Notes under the pieces: model-generated
The model's input: the letters and a program-made list of their open reading frames with translations, nothing else
What the model was told of the DNA's origin: nothing
Databases searched by the model: none
Translations under genes and position numbers: made by a program
NCBI GenBank assembly: GCA_964247695.1
Contig: CAXTVI010000011.1
Coordinates: 1-64,000 of the forward strand
Source: Lichenicoccus sp964247695
Lineage (GTDB): Bacteria > Pseudomonadota > Alphaproteobacteria > Acetobacterales > Acetobacteraceae
Direction: 5' to 3'
Length of the DNA: 64,000 nt
Shown: piece after piece, positions 8,241-16,683 of the stretch
How the letters are laid out: every line of letters starts with the position of its first letter
Position numbering within the stretch: the stretch's first letter is position 1

Positions 8241-11200
8241 GTGTGCAGCGCCCCCTCAGGGTGTCGTTCCGTCTCGTGCCGTTCGGAAGCCTTCGTCGCG
8301 TGACTCCGGTGCAGCAGCGCGAACACGCACGGCACGAACAGCAGGGTCGCGAACGTCGCCACCAGCAGGCCGCCGATCACCGCCTTGCCGAGAGGGGCGT
8401 TCTGGGTGTTGCTGAACGACATCGGCAGCATGCCGATCATCATGGCGAGTGCCGTCATCAGCACCGGACGGATGCGGCCATAGCCGGCCTCGACCGCCGC
8501 GCGCGCCGCATCGCCATGCTCGGCCAGACGCTCGCGGGCGAAGGCCACCACCAGGATCGAGTTCGCGGTCGCCGTGCCCATGCACATGATCGCGCCGGTC
8601 AGCGCCGGCACCGACAGGGTGGTATGGGTCAGGAACAGGCTCCAGACGATGCCGGCCAGCGCTGCCGGCAGCGCGGAGATGATGATGAACGGGTCGAGCC
8701 ACGACTGGAAGTTCACCACGATCACCAGGTAGACCAGCAGGATCGACAGCGCGAGGCCTTCGATCAGCTGCACGTAGGCAACCCCCATCGTGGTCGCCTG
8801 CCCACGCAGATACACGCTGGCGCCGTGCGGCACGCTGCCGCTCATCTGGTTCACCACCACGGACACCGCGTCGTTGACGGCGCCGAGATCGCGCGCCTGG
8901 TTGGTGGCGAAGATGTCGATCACCGGCAGGATGCTGTAGTGCGAGTTCAGCAGCGCGCTGCCGGTCTGGCTGATGCGGCTGAGGCCGCCCAGCAGCTGCA
9001 CATGGGTGCCCCCGGGATCGCCGTCGCCCTTGTCGATCGGGATCGTCTCCAGGTCGTTCATGCTGGTGAGCTGGTCCTGCGGCGTCTGCGTGTTGACCAG
9101 GTGCGAGATGCCGTTGGCCGGGTCGAGCCAGTACGTCGGCGCGGTCTGGCCGCTGCCGGACAGGGTGGCGAGCGCGTTGTTGGCGACATCCGCCTCGGTC
9201 AGGCCGGTGCCAAGGGCGTAGGTGCGCTTGGAGGCGACCCGCAGGGTGGGCTCGTCGAAGGCCTGCTGGATGTGCACGTCCGCGATGCCCGGGATCAGGC
9301 GCAGGCGCGCCACCATCCGGTTGGCGTAGGCGAGGTTCGCGTCGAGGTTGCGGCCGGACACCTGCACGTCGATCGGGTCGGGCAGGCCGAAGTTCAGGAT
9401 CTTGGCGGTGATGTCGCCGGGCAGGAAGGTGAAGACGGTGCCCGGGAAGCGGGACGGCAACTGCCGGCGCAGCACGGCACGATACGCGTCCACCGGCGCC
9501 GCGTCGTCCTTGAGGCTGATGGTGATGTCGCAATCCTGCGGCCCGATGGTGCCGGTCGAGTTGTACGCCTCGTTGATGCCGCTGGCCGGCAGGCCGCAGT
9601 TATCGACCATGTTGCTGACCTTCCCGGGCAGCAGGCTGCGCACCGACTTGTTCACCAGCACCGAGATCAGCGAGGCGTCCTCGAGGCGCGTTCCGATCGG
9701 CGCACGCATGTGCATGTCGATCTCGCCCGAACGGATGCTCGGGAAGAAGTCGCGTCCGAGCGACGGGATCAGCAGCAGCGAGACCAGCGCGGCCGCCAGG
9801 AAGCCCAGGATGAAGCGCCCACGAATGGCCACGATGCGGGCAAGGACCTGCTGGTAGTTCTCGCGGAACGCGCCGAACCGTCGCTCGAAGCCGCGCTGGA
9901 AGCGGCCGAACGGCCCGGGCTTCGGGTTCGGTCCGCGGGCATGGGCGGCCACCTGGGCGCGCAACAGCCAGGCCGCCATCGTCGGCACCAGGGTGCGCGA
10001 CAGGATGAAGGAGGCGATCATCGCAAAGATGATGGCCTCGGCCAGCGGCATGAACAGCCAGCCGCCGATGCCCGAGAGCTGGAACAGCGGCAGCCAGACG
10101 ATGCAGATGCACAGGGTCGCGACGAAGGTCGGCACCACGATCTGGTTCGCCGCCTCGATGATGCCCGGCTCCAGCTCGGCGCCGTGTTCGAGATGCGCGT
10201 CGATGTTCTCGATCATCACGGTGGCGTCGTCGACCAGGATGCCGACGGCGAGTGCGAGGCCGCCCAGCGTCATGACGTTGATGGTCTGGCCGAGCCAGGA
10301 CAGCGCCAGCACCGAGCACAGGATGGCCAGCGGGATCGAGGTCGCGACGATCAGCGTCGAGCGCCAGCTGCCGAGGAACAGCAGCACGGTCAGGCCGGTC
10401 AGAACAGCGGCGGTGATCATCTCCTGCACCACGTCGCGCACGCTGTCGCGCACGAAGCCGGATGCGTCGTTCAGCGGCGTGATGGTGGTGCCCGGCGGCA
10501 GCGTCTTGAGGATGCCGGGCAGCATCGCCTTGATACCGCTGACCACGGCCAGCGTGGAGGCGTCGCCGCTCTTGAGGATCTCGATCAGCACCGATTGCTG
10601 GCCGTGCACCAGCACAGCGTTCTGCTGCGGCGGCGAGCCGCGATAGACATGCGCCACGTCACGCAGATAGACCACCGCGTTGCCGGCCTGCTTGATCGGC
10701 AGGTCGTTGAACTGCTCCACCTTGAGCGGTGTCGAGTTGGTCTCGACCATGTAGTCGATGGCGCCGATCTTCTGGTCGCCGGCCGGCAGCACGACGTTCT
10801 GGGTGGCAAGCGCTTTTCCGACATCGACAGCGGTCAGGCCGTGCGCCAGCAGCTTGCGCTGGTCGAGATCGATCTCGACGTTCAGCGAGGCGCCCCCGTA
10901 CGGGGTCGGGATCGCCGCCCCCGGCACCGAGATCAGCTGCGGACGGATCAGGTTCGACGCCATGTCGTAGATCTGCGACGAGGTCATGCCGGGCGCCGAC
11001 ACCTGCAGGTCCAGCACCGGCACCGAGGAGGCGTTGTACGACAGCACCTGCGGCGGGGTGATGCCGGCCGGCATCTGCTTGAGCACGGTCTGCGAGATCG
11101 AGGTGATCTGCGCCTGCGCCGCCGCCACGTCGGTGCCCGGCTGGAAGAAGATCTTGACGATGCCGCGGCCGTACAGCGACTGGCTCTCGATATGCTCGAT

Positions 11201-11434
11201 ATTGTCGACGGTCGCGGTCAGCGAGCGCTCATAATAGTAGATGACGCGGCCGGACATGTCCTGCGGCAGCAGGCCGGTGTAAGTCCAGACCACGGCGACC
11301 ACCGGGATCTTGATGCTGGGGAAGATATCGGTCGGTGTCCTGAGCACCGCCATCCCCCCGAACAGCAGGATCAGGATGCTCATCACCACGAAGGTCAGCG
11401 GCCGCCGCAGCGCGACCAGGACTATGGCGTTCAT
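8237..11434 (-). CDS. RND-family efflux transporter permease
   Basis: The 1065-residue inner-membrane proton-driven pump has the classic duplicated RND plan: TM1 at about residues 12-31, a large periplasmic loop, TM2-6 from about 340, a second loop and TM8-12. The TM4 proton-relay motif GGLALAVGILVDDATVMIEN holds the paired aspartates needed for coupling. DIFPSIKIPVVAVVWTYTGL after TM1 is typical of the hydrophobe/amphiphile exporter group, but the sequence is not a close AcrB match. It is the first gene of the efflux operon and lies 263 bases downstream of the histidine kinase gene on the same strand. Confidence 0.95.
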   Translation of the reverse strand: MNAIVLVALRRPLTFVVMSILILLFGGMAVLRTPTDIFPSIKIPVVAVVWTYTGLLPQDMSGRVIYYYERSLTATVDNIEHIESQSLYGRGIVKIFFQPGTDVAAAQAQITSISQTVLKQMPAGITPPQVLSYNASSVPVLDLQVSAPGMTSSQIYDMASNLIRPQLISVPGAAIPTPYGGASLNVEIDLDQRKLLAHGLTAVDVGKALATQNVVLPAGDQKIGAIDYMVETNSTPLKVEQFNDLPIKQAGNAVVYLRDVAHVYRGSPPQQNAVLVHGQQSVLIEILKSGDASTLAVVSGIKAMLPGILKTLPPGTTITPLNDASGFVRDSVRDVVQEMITAAVLTGLTVLLFLGSWRSTLIVATSIPLAILCSVLALSWLGQTINVMTLGGLALAVGILVDDATVMIENIDAHLEHGAELEPGIIEAANQIVVPTFVATLCICIVWLPLFQLSGIGGWLFMPLAEAIIFAMIASFILSRTLVPTMAAWLLRAQVAAHARGPNPKPGPFGRFQRGFERRFGAFRENYQQVLARIVAIRGRFILGFLAAALVSLLLIPSLGRDFFPSIRSGEIDMHMRAPIGTRLEDASLISVLVNKSVRSLLPGKVSNMVDNCGLPASGINEAYNSTGTIGPQDCDITISLKDDAAPVDAYRAVLRRQLPSRFPGTVFTFLPGDITAKILNFGLPDPIDVQVSGRNLDANLAYANRMVARLRLIPGIADVHIQQAFDEPTLRVASKRTYALGTGLTEADVANNALATLSGSGQTAPTYWLDPANGISHLVNTQTPQDQLTSMNDLETIPIDKGDGDPGGTHVQLLGGLSRISQTGSALLNSHYSILPVIDIFATNQARDLGAVNDAVSVVVNQMSGSVPHGASVYLRGQATTMGVAYVQLIEGLALSILLVYLVIVVNFQSWLDPFIIISALPAALAGIVWSLFLTHTTLSVPALTGAIMCMGTATANSILVVAFARERLAEHGDAARAAVEAGYGRIRPVLMTALAMMIGMLPMSFSNTQNAPLGKAVIGGLLVATFATLLFVPCVFALLHRSHATKASERHETERHPEGALHT

Positions 11435-11697
11435 CGAGCTATACCCTGAAAGGCGCGTCTCAGGGGGGCGATTCTCTGGGGGGCGCGTCCCACGGGAGCG
11501 ACGCTCATACGGCCGGCCGGATTGTCATGGTCGTGTCGGAGGCATGGCGGGACGTGGCTCCCTTTCGCGTCGAGGGGAGCTACCGTCCGCCGCCTCGGTC
11601 GCCAATGAAATAAGATTTTAGGTTTGACCCGGCTCGGGGTCCACACCGGCGCGAACGGCAGCGTGCCCGATGGCCTGGGTCGTTGGCGAAGGCCTGC
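11435..11697 (-). promoter_or_regulatory. Upstream region of the RND operon
   Basis: This 263-base gap lies between the histidine-kinase stop and the permease start. It contains an AT-rich island near 11605-11630 (TAAAAT and TTATTTCATT on the minus strand) that stands out from the GC-rich surroundings and could house the operon promoter. I see no convincing paired -35/-10 and no gene. Confidence 0.3.
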
Positions 11698-13071
11698 TCA
11701 GAGTGCCGCCAGCGTGACCTCGATCCGGCAGCCCGGCCGGGGCGAGGCGTCGGAGATCGCGATGCGCGCGTCGTGCAGCCGGCCGATGGCGCCGACCAGG
11801 CTGAGGCCGAGCCCGCTGCCGGCGATGTGGCGGCTCTTGTCGGAGCGGTAGAAGCGACCGAGCACCGCCTCGCGCTCGGCCGGCGCGATGCCGGGCCCCG
11901 TATCGGCGACGTGCAGCACCGCGTCCGGGCCGCGCGCCGAGGCGCCGATCGCGACCTGGCCGCCCTCCGGGGTGAACTTGATGGCGTTGTCGATCAGGTT
12001 GGCGAGCAGCTCGATCAGCAGGTCGCGGTCGCCATGCACGCGCACCGGCGCGCACGGCCCTGCCGCCAGGGCGATCTGCCGCGCCTCCGCGATCGGCTCG
12101 TAGAGGTCGACGATGTCGGCCACGAGCTCGTCCATGGCCACCGTGGTAAAGGCGGCGCGCCGGCGCCCGTTCTCGATCTCGCCAATGCGCAGCAGCGCGG
12201 TGATCACCGCGAAGCACTGGTCGAGGTCGATGATCGCGCGGTCGACCGACTCTCCCATGAGCCCGCTGCCGGGCGGTGTGTTGCGCACCCGCTCCAGCCG
12301 GGTGCGGACCCGGGCCAGCGGCGTGCGCAGGTCGTGCGCGATGTCGTCGCCGACCCCCTTGATCTCGTCGAGCAGGTGCTCGAGCCGGTCCAGCATGCGG
12401 TTGACGCTGGCAGCGAGGCGATCGAGGTCGTCGCGCTCGCGCCCGGCCGGCAGCCGCTCGTGCAGGTCGCCGGCCATGATCCGGTCGATGGCGCGATGCA
12501 TGATGCCCACCCGCAGCAGCGCCCGGTGGCTGAGCCACGCACCGCCGGCGACCGCCAGCAGGATGGACGGCACCGCGCACAGCAGCAGCGCCCGAAGCAC
12601 CACCTGGCGGACCTCCTCGAGGTCGCGCAGGCCGCGCGCCAGCACCAGGATGTCACCGTTGCGCAACCGCAGGGCCTGCGCCCGCACGGTGCGCGGCCCC
12701 TGCCCGGTCGGATGCACCACCAGCTGGCGGACCGGACCATCCGCCTGCAGGCCCTTTGGCCAGGCCGGCAGGTTGCCGTTCAGCACCTTGTGCTGCGCGT
12801 CGAACAGGCCGGCGCCGGCGATCAGCAGGTGCAGGTCGTCCGAAGCCCGCATGCGCAGCTGCTGGTCGAGCACCGGTCGGGTCTGCGCGGTGACCAGCGC
12901 GGCCTCGCGGGCCAGCAGCAGGTCCGTGCGCATGATCTGGTAGCTGGTGGTCTGCCAGAAGATCAGCGCCGACTGCAGCAGCAGGGCCACGGCAAGGAAG
13001 GCCGCCGAGCCGATCGACAGCCGGAAGGTGCCCGTACTGAAGATCGAGCCGGCTGCACGGGTCCGCTTCAC
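11698..13071 (-). CDS. Sensor histidine kinase (EnvZ-like, HAMP)
   Basis: The 457-residue membrane sensor kinase has TM1 at about residues 18-41, a roughly 115-residue periplasmic sensor region, TM2 at about 158-180, a HAMP linker (181-235), HisKA with the phosphorylated His246 in GDDIAHDLRTPLARVR, and the HATPase core with N box NLIDNAIKFTPEGG, G1 DTGPGI and G2 GSGLGLSLV. All catalytic motifs are intact. It starts 7 bases after the response-regulator stop, so the two form a pair. Its position directly upstream of the RND operon suggests it governs efflux. Confidence 0.95.
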   Translation of the reverse strand: MKRTRAAGSIFSTGTFRLSIGSAAFLAVALLLQSALIFWQTTSYQIMRTDLLLAREAALVTAQTRPVLDQQLRMRASDDLHLLIAGAGLFDAQHKVLNGNLPAWPKGLQADGPVRQLVVHPTGQGPRTVRAQALRLRNGDILVLARGLRDLEEVRQVVLRALLLCAVPSILLAVAGGAWLSHRALLRVGIMHRAIDRIMAGDLHERLPAGRERDDLDRLAASVNRMLDRLEHLLDEIKGVGDDIAHDLRTPLARVRTRLERVRNTPPGSGLMGESVDRAIIDLDQCFAVITALLRIGEIENGRRRAAFTTVAMDELVADIVDLYEPIAEARQIALAAGPCAPVRVHGDRDLLIELLANLIDNAIKFTPEGGQVAIGASARGPDAVLHVADTGPGIAPAEREAVLGRFYRSDKSRHIAGSGLGLSLVGAIGRLHDARIAISDASPRPGCRIEVTLAAL

Positions 13072-13078
13072 ACCGGTC

Positions 13079-13804
13079 TCAGCCGCCGATGCGCAGCATG
13101 AAGCCAGCGCCGCGGATGCTGTGGATCAGCGGGGTCTCCCCCGGCGCGTCAACCTTGCGGCGGAGCTTGCCGATATGGACGTCGACCAGGTTGGTCTGCG
13201 GAATGAAGCGATAGTGCCAGACATCCTCAAGCAGCATGTCCCGGGTCAGCACGCGCTCCGGACGCCGCAGCAGGTATTCCAGTAGCCGGAACTCGCGCGG
13301 CAGCAACTCGATCGGACGCTCGTCGCGCATCACCGTGCGTTCGATCAGGTCCATGACCAGCGGGCCGAACTGCAGCACGCTTTCCCGGGTCTCGATCGGC
13401 CGTCGTAGCAGGGCCTCCAGCCGGGCCGCCAGTTCCGCCATGGCGAATGGCTTGGTGAGGTAGTCGTCGCCGCCGGCCTTGAGGCCGCCGACCCGGTCGT
13501 CCACCGCCGACAGCGCGCTCAGCACGAGGACCGGGGTCCGCGTGCCCTGCCGCCGCAACTGCTCGATCAACGCCAGTCCGTCGAGCCCCGGCAGCAACCG
13601 GTCCACCAGAAGCACGTCGAAGCCACCCCGGGTCGCACGTTCCAGGCCGTCGGGGCCGGTCTCGGCCCGGGTGACCGCAAAGCCGCGAACGGCGAGTTCC
13701 TCGGCGACATCCAGGGCGAGCTTGGAGTCATCCTCAATCAGCAGGAGCCGGGGGTGCGATACCGGAGGCATTTCAGGAACGATCGCGGCGCCGGCGGCTG
13801 TCAT
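13079..13804 (-). CDS. OmpR/PhoB-family response regulator
   Basis: The 241-residue DNA-binding partner of the kinase at 11698-13071. The receiver domain (about 18-130) has the acidic pair Asp25/Asp26, phospho-acceptor Asp68 in VLLVDRLLPG and the conserved Lys118 in DYLTKPF. A C-terminal winged helix follows (about 145-240), with ELLPREFRLLEYLLRRPERV and LVDVHIGKLRRKVD. The first roughly 16 residues precede the receiver, and a start a few codons later (MPPVSHPRL) is possible. Likely targets are the nearby RND operon and the 14.1-kb divergent region. Confidence 0.95.
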   Translation of the reverse strand: MTAAGAAIVPEMPPVSHPRLLLIEDDSKLALDVAEELAVRGFAVTRAETGPDGLERATRGGFDVLLVDRLLPGLDGLALIEQLRRQGTRTPVLVLSALSAVDDRVGGLKAGGDDYLTKPFAMAELAARLEALLRRPIETRESVLQFGPLVMDLIERTVMRDERPIELLPREFRLLEYLLRRPERVLTRDMLLEDVWHYRFIPQTNLVDVHIGKLRRKVDAPGETPLIHSIRGAGFMLRIGG

Positions 13805-13870
13805 GCAGAAGGGATGATCCCCCGGGCATGCTGCAGACCAGTAAATATCGATTTAACCAGCAGGCTGCCT

Positions 13871-13888
13871 CATCCTGCCGGCAGGATG
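13871..13888. repeat. 18-bp perfect palindrome upstream of the response regulator
   Basis: CATCCTGCCGGCAGGATG is a perfect 18-bp palindrome lying 5 bases after the stop of the small minus-strand gene and about 66 bases before the response-regulator start. With no T-run it is as likely a protein-binding site as a terminator. Confidence 0.5.
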
Positions 13889-13892
13889 GGTC

Positions 13893-14030
13893 TCAGCGGC
13901 GGGGGTCACGGTCGCGCCGGACCCGCACCGGCACCGGCTTGGGAAGCGATGCCAGACTGCGCCGGAGCATTAGCCAGCACGACACCATCAGCAGCGGCAG
14001 CAGAAACATCTCGATCGTCGGGACCATCAT
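13893..14030 (-). CDS. Small membrane protein of 45 residues upstream of the two-component pair
   Basis: An ATG at 14030 with a GAGGTG ribosome-binding site 9 bases upstream opens a 45-codon frame ending at TGA 13895-13893. The product starts MMVPTIEMFLLPLLMVSCWL, one membrane helix of about 18 residues, followed by a strongly basic tail (VPVRVRRDRDPRR). Hydrophobic helix plus Arg tail, ribosome-binding site and position support a real gene. I recognise no family. Small single-span proteins next to sensor kinases sometimes modulate the kinase; that role is inference. Confidence 0.5.
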   Translation of the reverse strand: MMVPTIEMFLLPLLMVSCWLMLRRSLASLPKPVPVRVRRDRDPRR

Positions 14031-14106
14031 GGCTCTTGACACCTCTCGTCCTTAGTAGAGGGGCGTGACGGGGTGGCAATACAAGAGCTTTCGTCGGCAA
14101 CGGTTC

Positions 14107-14130
14107 GGTAACATCCGGTCACATTGGTAA
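14107..14130. promoter_or_regulatory. 10-bp phased direct repeats, candidate response-regulator site
   Basis: GGTAACATCC (14107-14116) and GGTCACATTG (14117-14126) are head-to-tail repeats, followed by a partial third copy (GGTAA at 14126-14130). Tandem repeats spaced by one helical turn are typical of OmpR/PhoB-family operators. They lie between the small-protein/two-component block and the sensor/MCE operon, about 75 bases from each start. Confidence 0.45.
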
Positions 14131-14202
14131 ATTCGCGGCCATGTGGCAGCTTGCGGGCCGGCCGTCTTATATCCGAGACGGTGCGTGGCCGGAGGGCACA
14201 GG

Positions 14203-16683
14203 GTGCCGATCGACGAGATCGTCGACATCAGTCAGACCCGGCTGAAGCGCCGCCGCCAGTTCCTGGCGCGCGTCGGCGTGCCGCTGCTGGGCGTGGTGCT
14301 GGTCATCCTGTCGATCCTCGGCGTGACGCTCTACACCTACCAGGCCAACCGGCAGTCGGCGCTCGACCTGACCCACGACGTGCTGAACACGCTGCAGGCG
14401 CGCATCGCGCACGAGGTCGACAACTACCTTGCGCCCGCCACGCGCGCCGCCCTGATCGCCCGCGACATGGTGGCCCGCAACGCCATCCCGGACGGCCGCG
14501 TCGCGATGGAGGCGTATGCCTCGAGCATGCTGCGGCAGGTGCCCAACCTCGCCGGCTTCTTCATCGGCAGCTCCGACGGCGACTTCATGATGGTGCGCCG
14601 CGACCCGCGCGGCGGCACCGACACCAAGCTGATCTGGCACGACAGTCCCGCAGCAGGCGGGCCTGGGCCAGCCGGGCCGGGGACAGCCGGGGTCCGGCAC
14701 GTGGCCTCCGTGCATCTCGACGATGCCGGCAACCCGATCGACCACACGCTGATGCCCGGCGACGATTTCGATCCGCGCACGCGCGACTGGTATCAGGGCG
14801 CGCTGCGCACCAAGGGCGTCTACTGGTCGCAGCCCTATGTCTTCTTCACGACGCATACGGCGGGCATCACTGCCGCAATCCATTACGACGAGCCGGCCCG
14901 GACGGGGGTTACGGACCCTCCCGGAGCCAAGCCGGCGCAGCGGGTGTTCGGCGTCGACATCACCCTGGCGGAGTTGTCGAAGTTCCTGAATTCCCTGCAT
15001 ATCGGCCAGACCGGCCGGGCCGCGATCGTCGGCCGCGACGGCCAGATCATCGCGGCCCCCGAGATGACCCGGCCCGTCCATGCCGAGGCAAAGGTCGCGA
15101 GCGCGAAACCCGGGGACTCCGCGACCACCGGGGCCCTGGAGGATCCGGCGCTGGAAGCCGCCTACGACCGATTCCGCGTCAAGGGCTACGGCAACCGCAC
15201 GCTCATCGTGCATGGCAAGCGCTACGTCACCATTGCGTCGCGCCTGCCGGCCGCCGGCGAGGACTGGGTGCTGCTGATCGCAGCGCCCGAGCGCGACTTC
15301 ACCCGCTTCGCGGAAACCAACGGCCGCCGCCACCTGCTGCTGTCGCTGATCACCATCGGACTTGCGAGTGTGCTCGGCGTGATGCTGATCCGGCAGAACC
15401 GCCGCGCCGACCGCATGGCGCGGCGACTGCGGCGCCAGCAGGAGATCGGTGTCAACGAAGGCCGCGCCCTCTCGGCGCTGGCGGTGCAGCCCGGCCTGTT
15501 CGATCCGGGACGCCCGCTGCCGGCGCTGAGCGAGACGCTCGCCGAGATGAACGGCGCGCAGCGGGTCAGCGTCTGGCGGCTGGCCGGGGACGGGCTGGTC
15601 CTGCATTGCGAGGACCTGTTCGACCGCCGGCAGGGCTCGCATACGGGCGGGCTCGAGCTGTCGCGGTCGGAAGCCCCCGGGTTCTTCGACAGCCTGGACG
15701 AGGGCAAGCCGATCACCGTCGCCGATGCCGGGCGCGATGCGCGCACCGCCGATGTGCACCGGCTGCTGATGCGCGGGTATGGCAGTCGCTCGCTGTCGGT
15801 GCTGCCGGTGCGCGGCACCGCCGGGGCCGATGATGGAGCCGGCAGCGGCATCAACGGCGCGCTGTTGCTGGAGGATGTCGATGTCGGCGAGCAGGCGCGC
15901 AACTTCAACGCCGCGGTGACCGGGATCGCCGCGATCCGCATGCGCGAGCCGGAACAGATGGAGGAGCGGCACCCCCAGGGCCACCGCGGGTCCGCACGGG
16001 GCGGCGCCGATCCGGATGTCCCGCACCCGGATGCCGCCGCGGACGCCACCGCCAGGGATCGACCCGACCATGAGCCGGGCCGGTTCAGCCCGGTGCTGGC
16101 GCTGGACGAGAGCGAGCGTCGCGACCTTGCGGCCACCGTGTATCCCCGGGTTGCGGCCATGGTGCTCCGCTTCGACGATGCGGTGGTGGTCAACACACGC
16201 GACGCGGAGGCCATGAGCAGCGTTGCCGACGAGATCGCGCATGCCATGCAGGAGCTGGCCGCGAAGTTCGAGCTGCCATACATGAAGCTGACCGGGCATC
16301 ACCTGGTCGCCGCCGCCGGTTGCACCGCAACGCCCGATCCGACGGCTGCCGTGCGGCTTGCCGATGCGGCGCTGGCGGCGCGCGAGATCTGCCTGGCCGT
16401 GCTGCAGCGCAGCGACCTGGACCCGGTCTTCAGGATCGGCATGGATTTCGGAGCGGCGCTCGGCAGTGCGCTCGGCCAGCAGCCGCGCCTGTTCAACCTG
16501 TGGGGCGACGTGATCCACACCGCCGAGCTCATGGCGCAGAGCGCGGTCGAGGCCGGCAGCATCCAGGTCAGCGAAGGCTCTTACGAGGCGCTGCACCGAC
16601 AGTTCCTGTTCCGGCCACGCGGCATGTTCTACGTACCGCGCGTGGGCACGGCGCGGACCTTCATCCTGGCCGGCCGCCGATGA
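14203..16683 (+). CDS. Membrane sensor: dCache, GAF and degenerate class III cyclase domain
   Basis: An 826-residue protein. TM1 lies at about residues 25-45, then a double-Cache periplasmic sensor (about 50-310, with RDWYQGALRTKGVYWSQPYV and VFGVDITLAELSKFL), TM2 near 325-345, a GAF domain (about 400-560) and a C-terminal adenylyl/guanylyl cyclase homology domain (about 640-810). The first metal Asp is kept (VLRFDD, Asp658), but the second is His699 in KLTGHH, and the catalytic Asn and Arg of the WGDxVNxAxR motif are His772 and Leu776. It is therefore very probably inactive as a cyclase. The GTG at 14203 is chosen for its GGAGG 7 bases upstream; a GTG at 14143 is in frame. Its stop overlaps the MlaE-type gene. 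Confidence 0.85.
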   Translation: MPIDEIVDISQTRLKRRRQFLARVGVPLLGVVLVILSILGVTLYTYQANRQSALDLTHDVLNTLQARIAHEVDNYLAPATRAALIARDMVARNAIPDGRVAMEAYASSMLRQVPNLAGFFIGSSDGDFMMVRRDPRGGTDTKLIWHDSPAAGGPGPAGPGTAGVRHVASVHLDDAGNPIDHTLMPGDDFDPRTRDWYQGALRTKGVYWSQPYVFFTTHTAGITAAIHYDEPARTGVTDPPGAKPAQRVFGVDITLAELSKFLNSLHIGQTGRAAIVGRDGQIIAAPEMTRPVHAEAKVASAKPGDSATTGALEDPALEAAYDRFRVKGYGNRTLIVHGKRYVTIASRLPAAGEDWVLLIAAPERDFTRFAETNGRRHLLLSLITIGLASVLGVMLIRQNRRADRMARRLRRQQEIGVNEGRALSALAVQPGLFDPGRPLPALSETLAEMNGAQRVSVWRLAGDGLVLHCEDLFDRRQGSHTGGLELSRSEAPGFFDSLDEGKPITVADAGRDARTADVHRLLMRGYGSRSLSVLPVRGTAGADDGAGSGINGALLLEDVDVGEQARNFNAAVTGIAAIRMREPEQMEERHPQGHRGSARGGADPDVPHPDAAADATARDRPDHEPGRFSPVLALDESERRDLAATVYPRVAAMVLRFDDAVVVNTRDAEAMSSVADEIAHAMQELAAKFELPYMKLTGHHLVAAAGCTATPDPTAAVRLADAALAAREICLAVLQRSDLDPVFRIGMDFGAALGSALGQQPRLFNLWGDVIHTAELMAQSAVEAGSIQVSEGSYEALHRQFLFRPRGMFYVPRVGTARTFILAGRR

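Noticed and set aside
8243..11449. A 1068-codon open frame on the plus strand
   Set aside because: It is exactly antisense to the RND permease, is rich in Arg/His/Gln/Asp with no family features, and arises from codon bias in high-GC DNA.
13906..14100. A 64-codon minus-strand frame overlapping the small membrane protein gene
   Set aside because: No hydrophobic pattern and no ribosome-binding site; the 45-codon frame in the same place is better supported.
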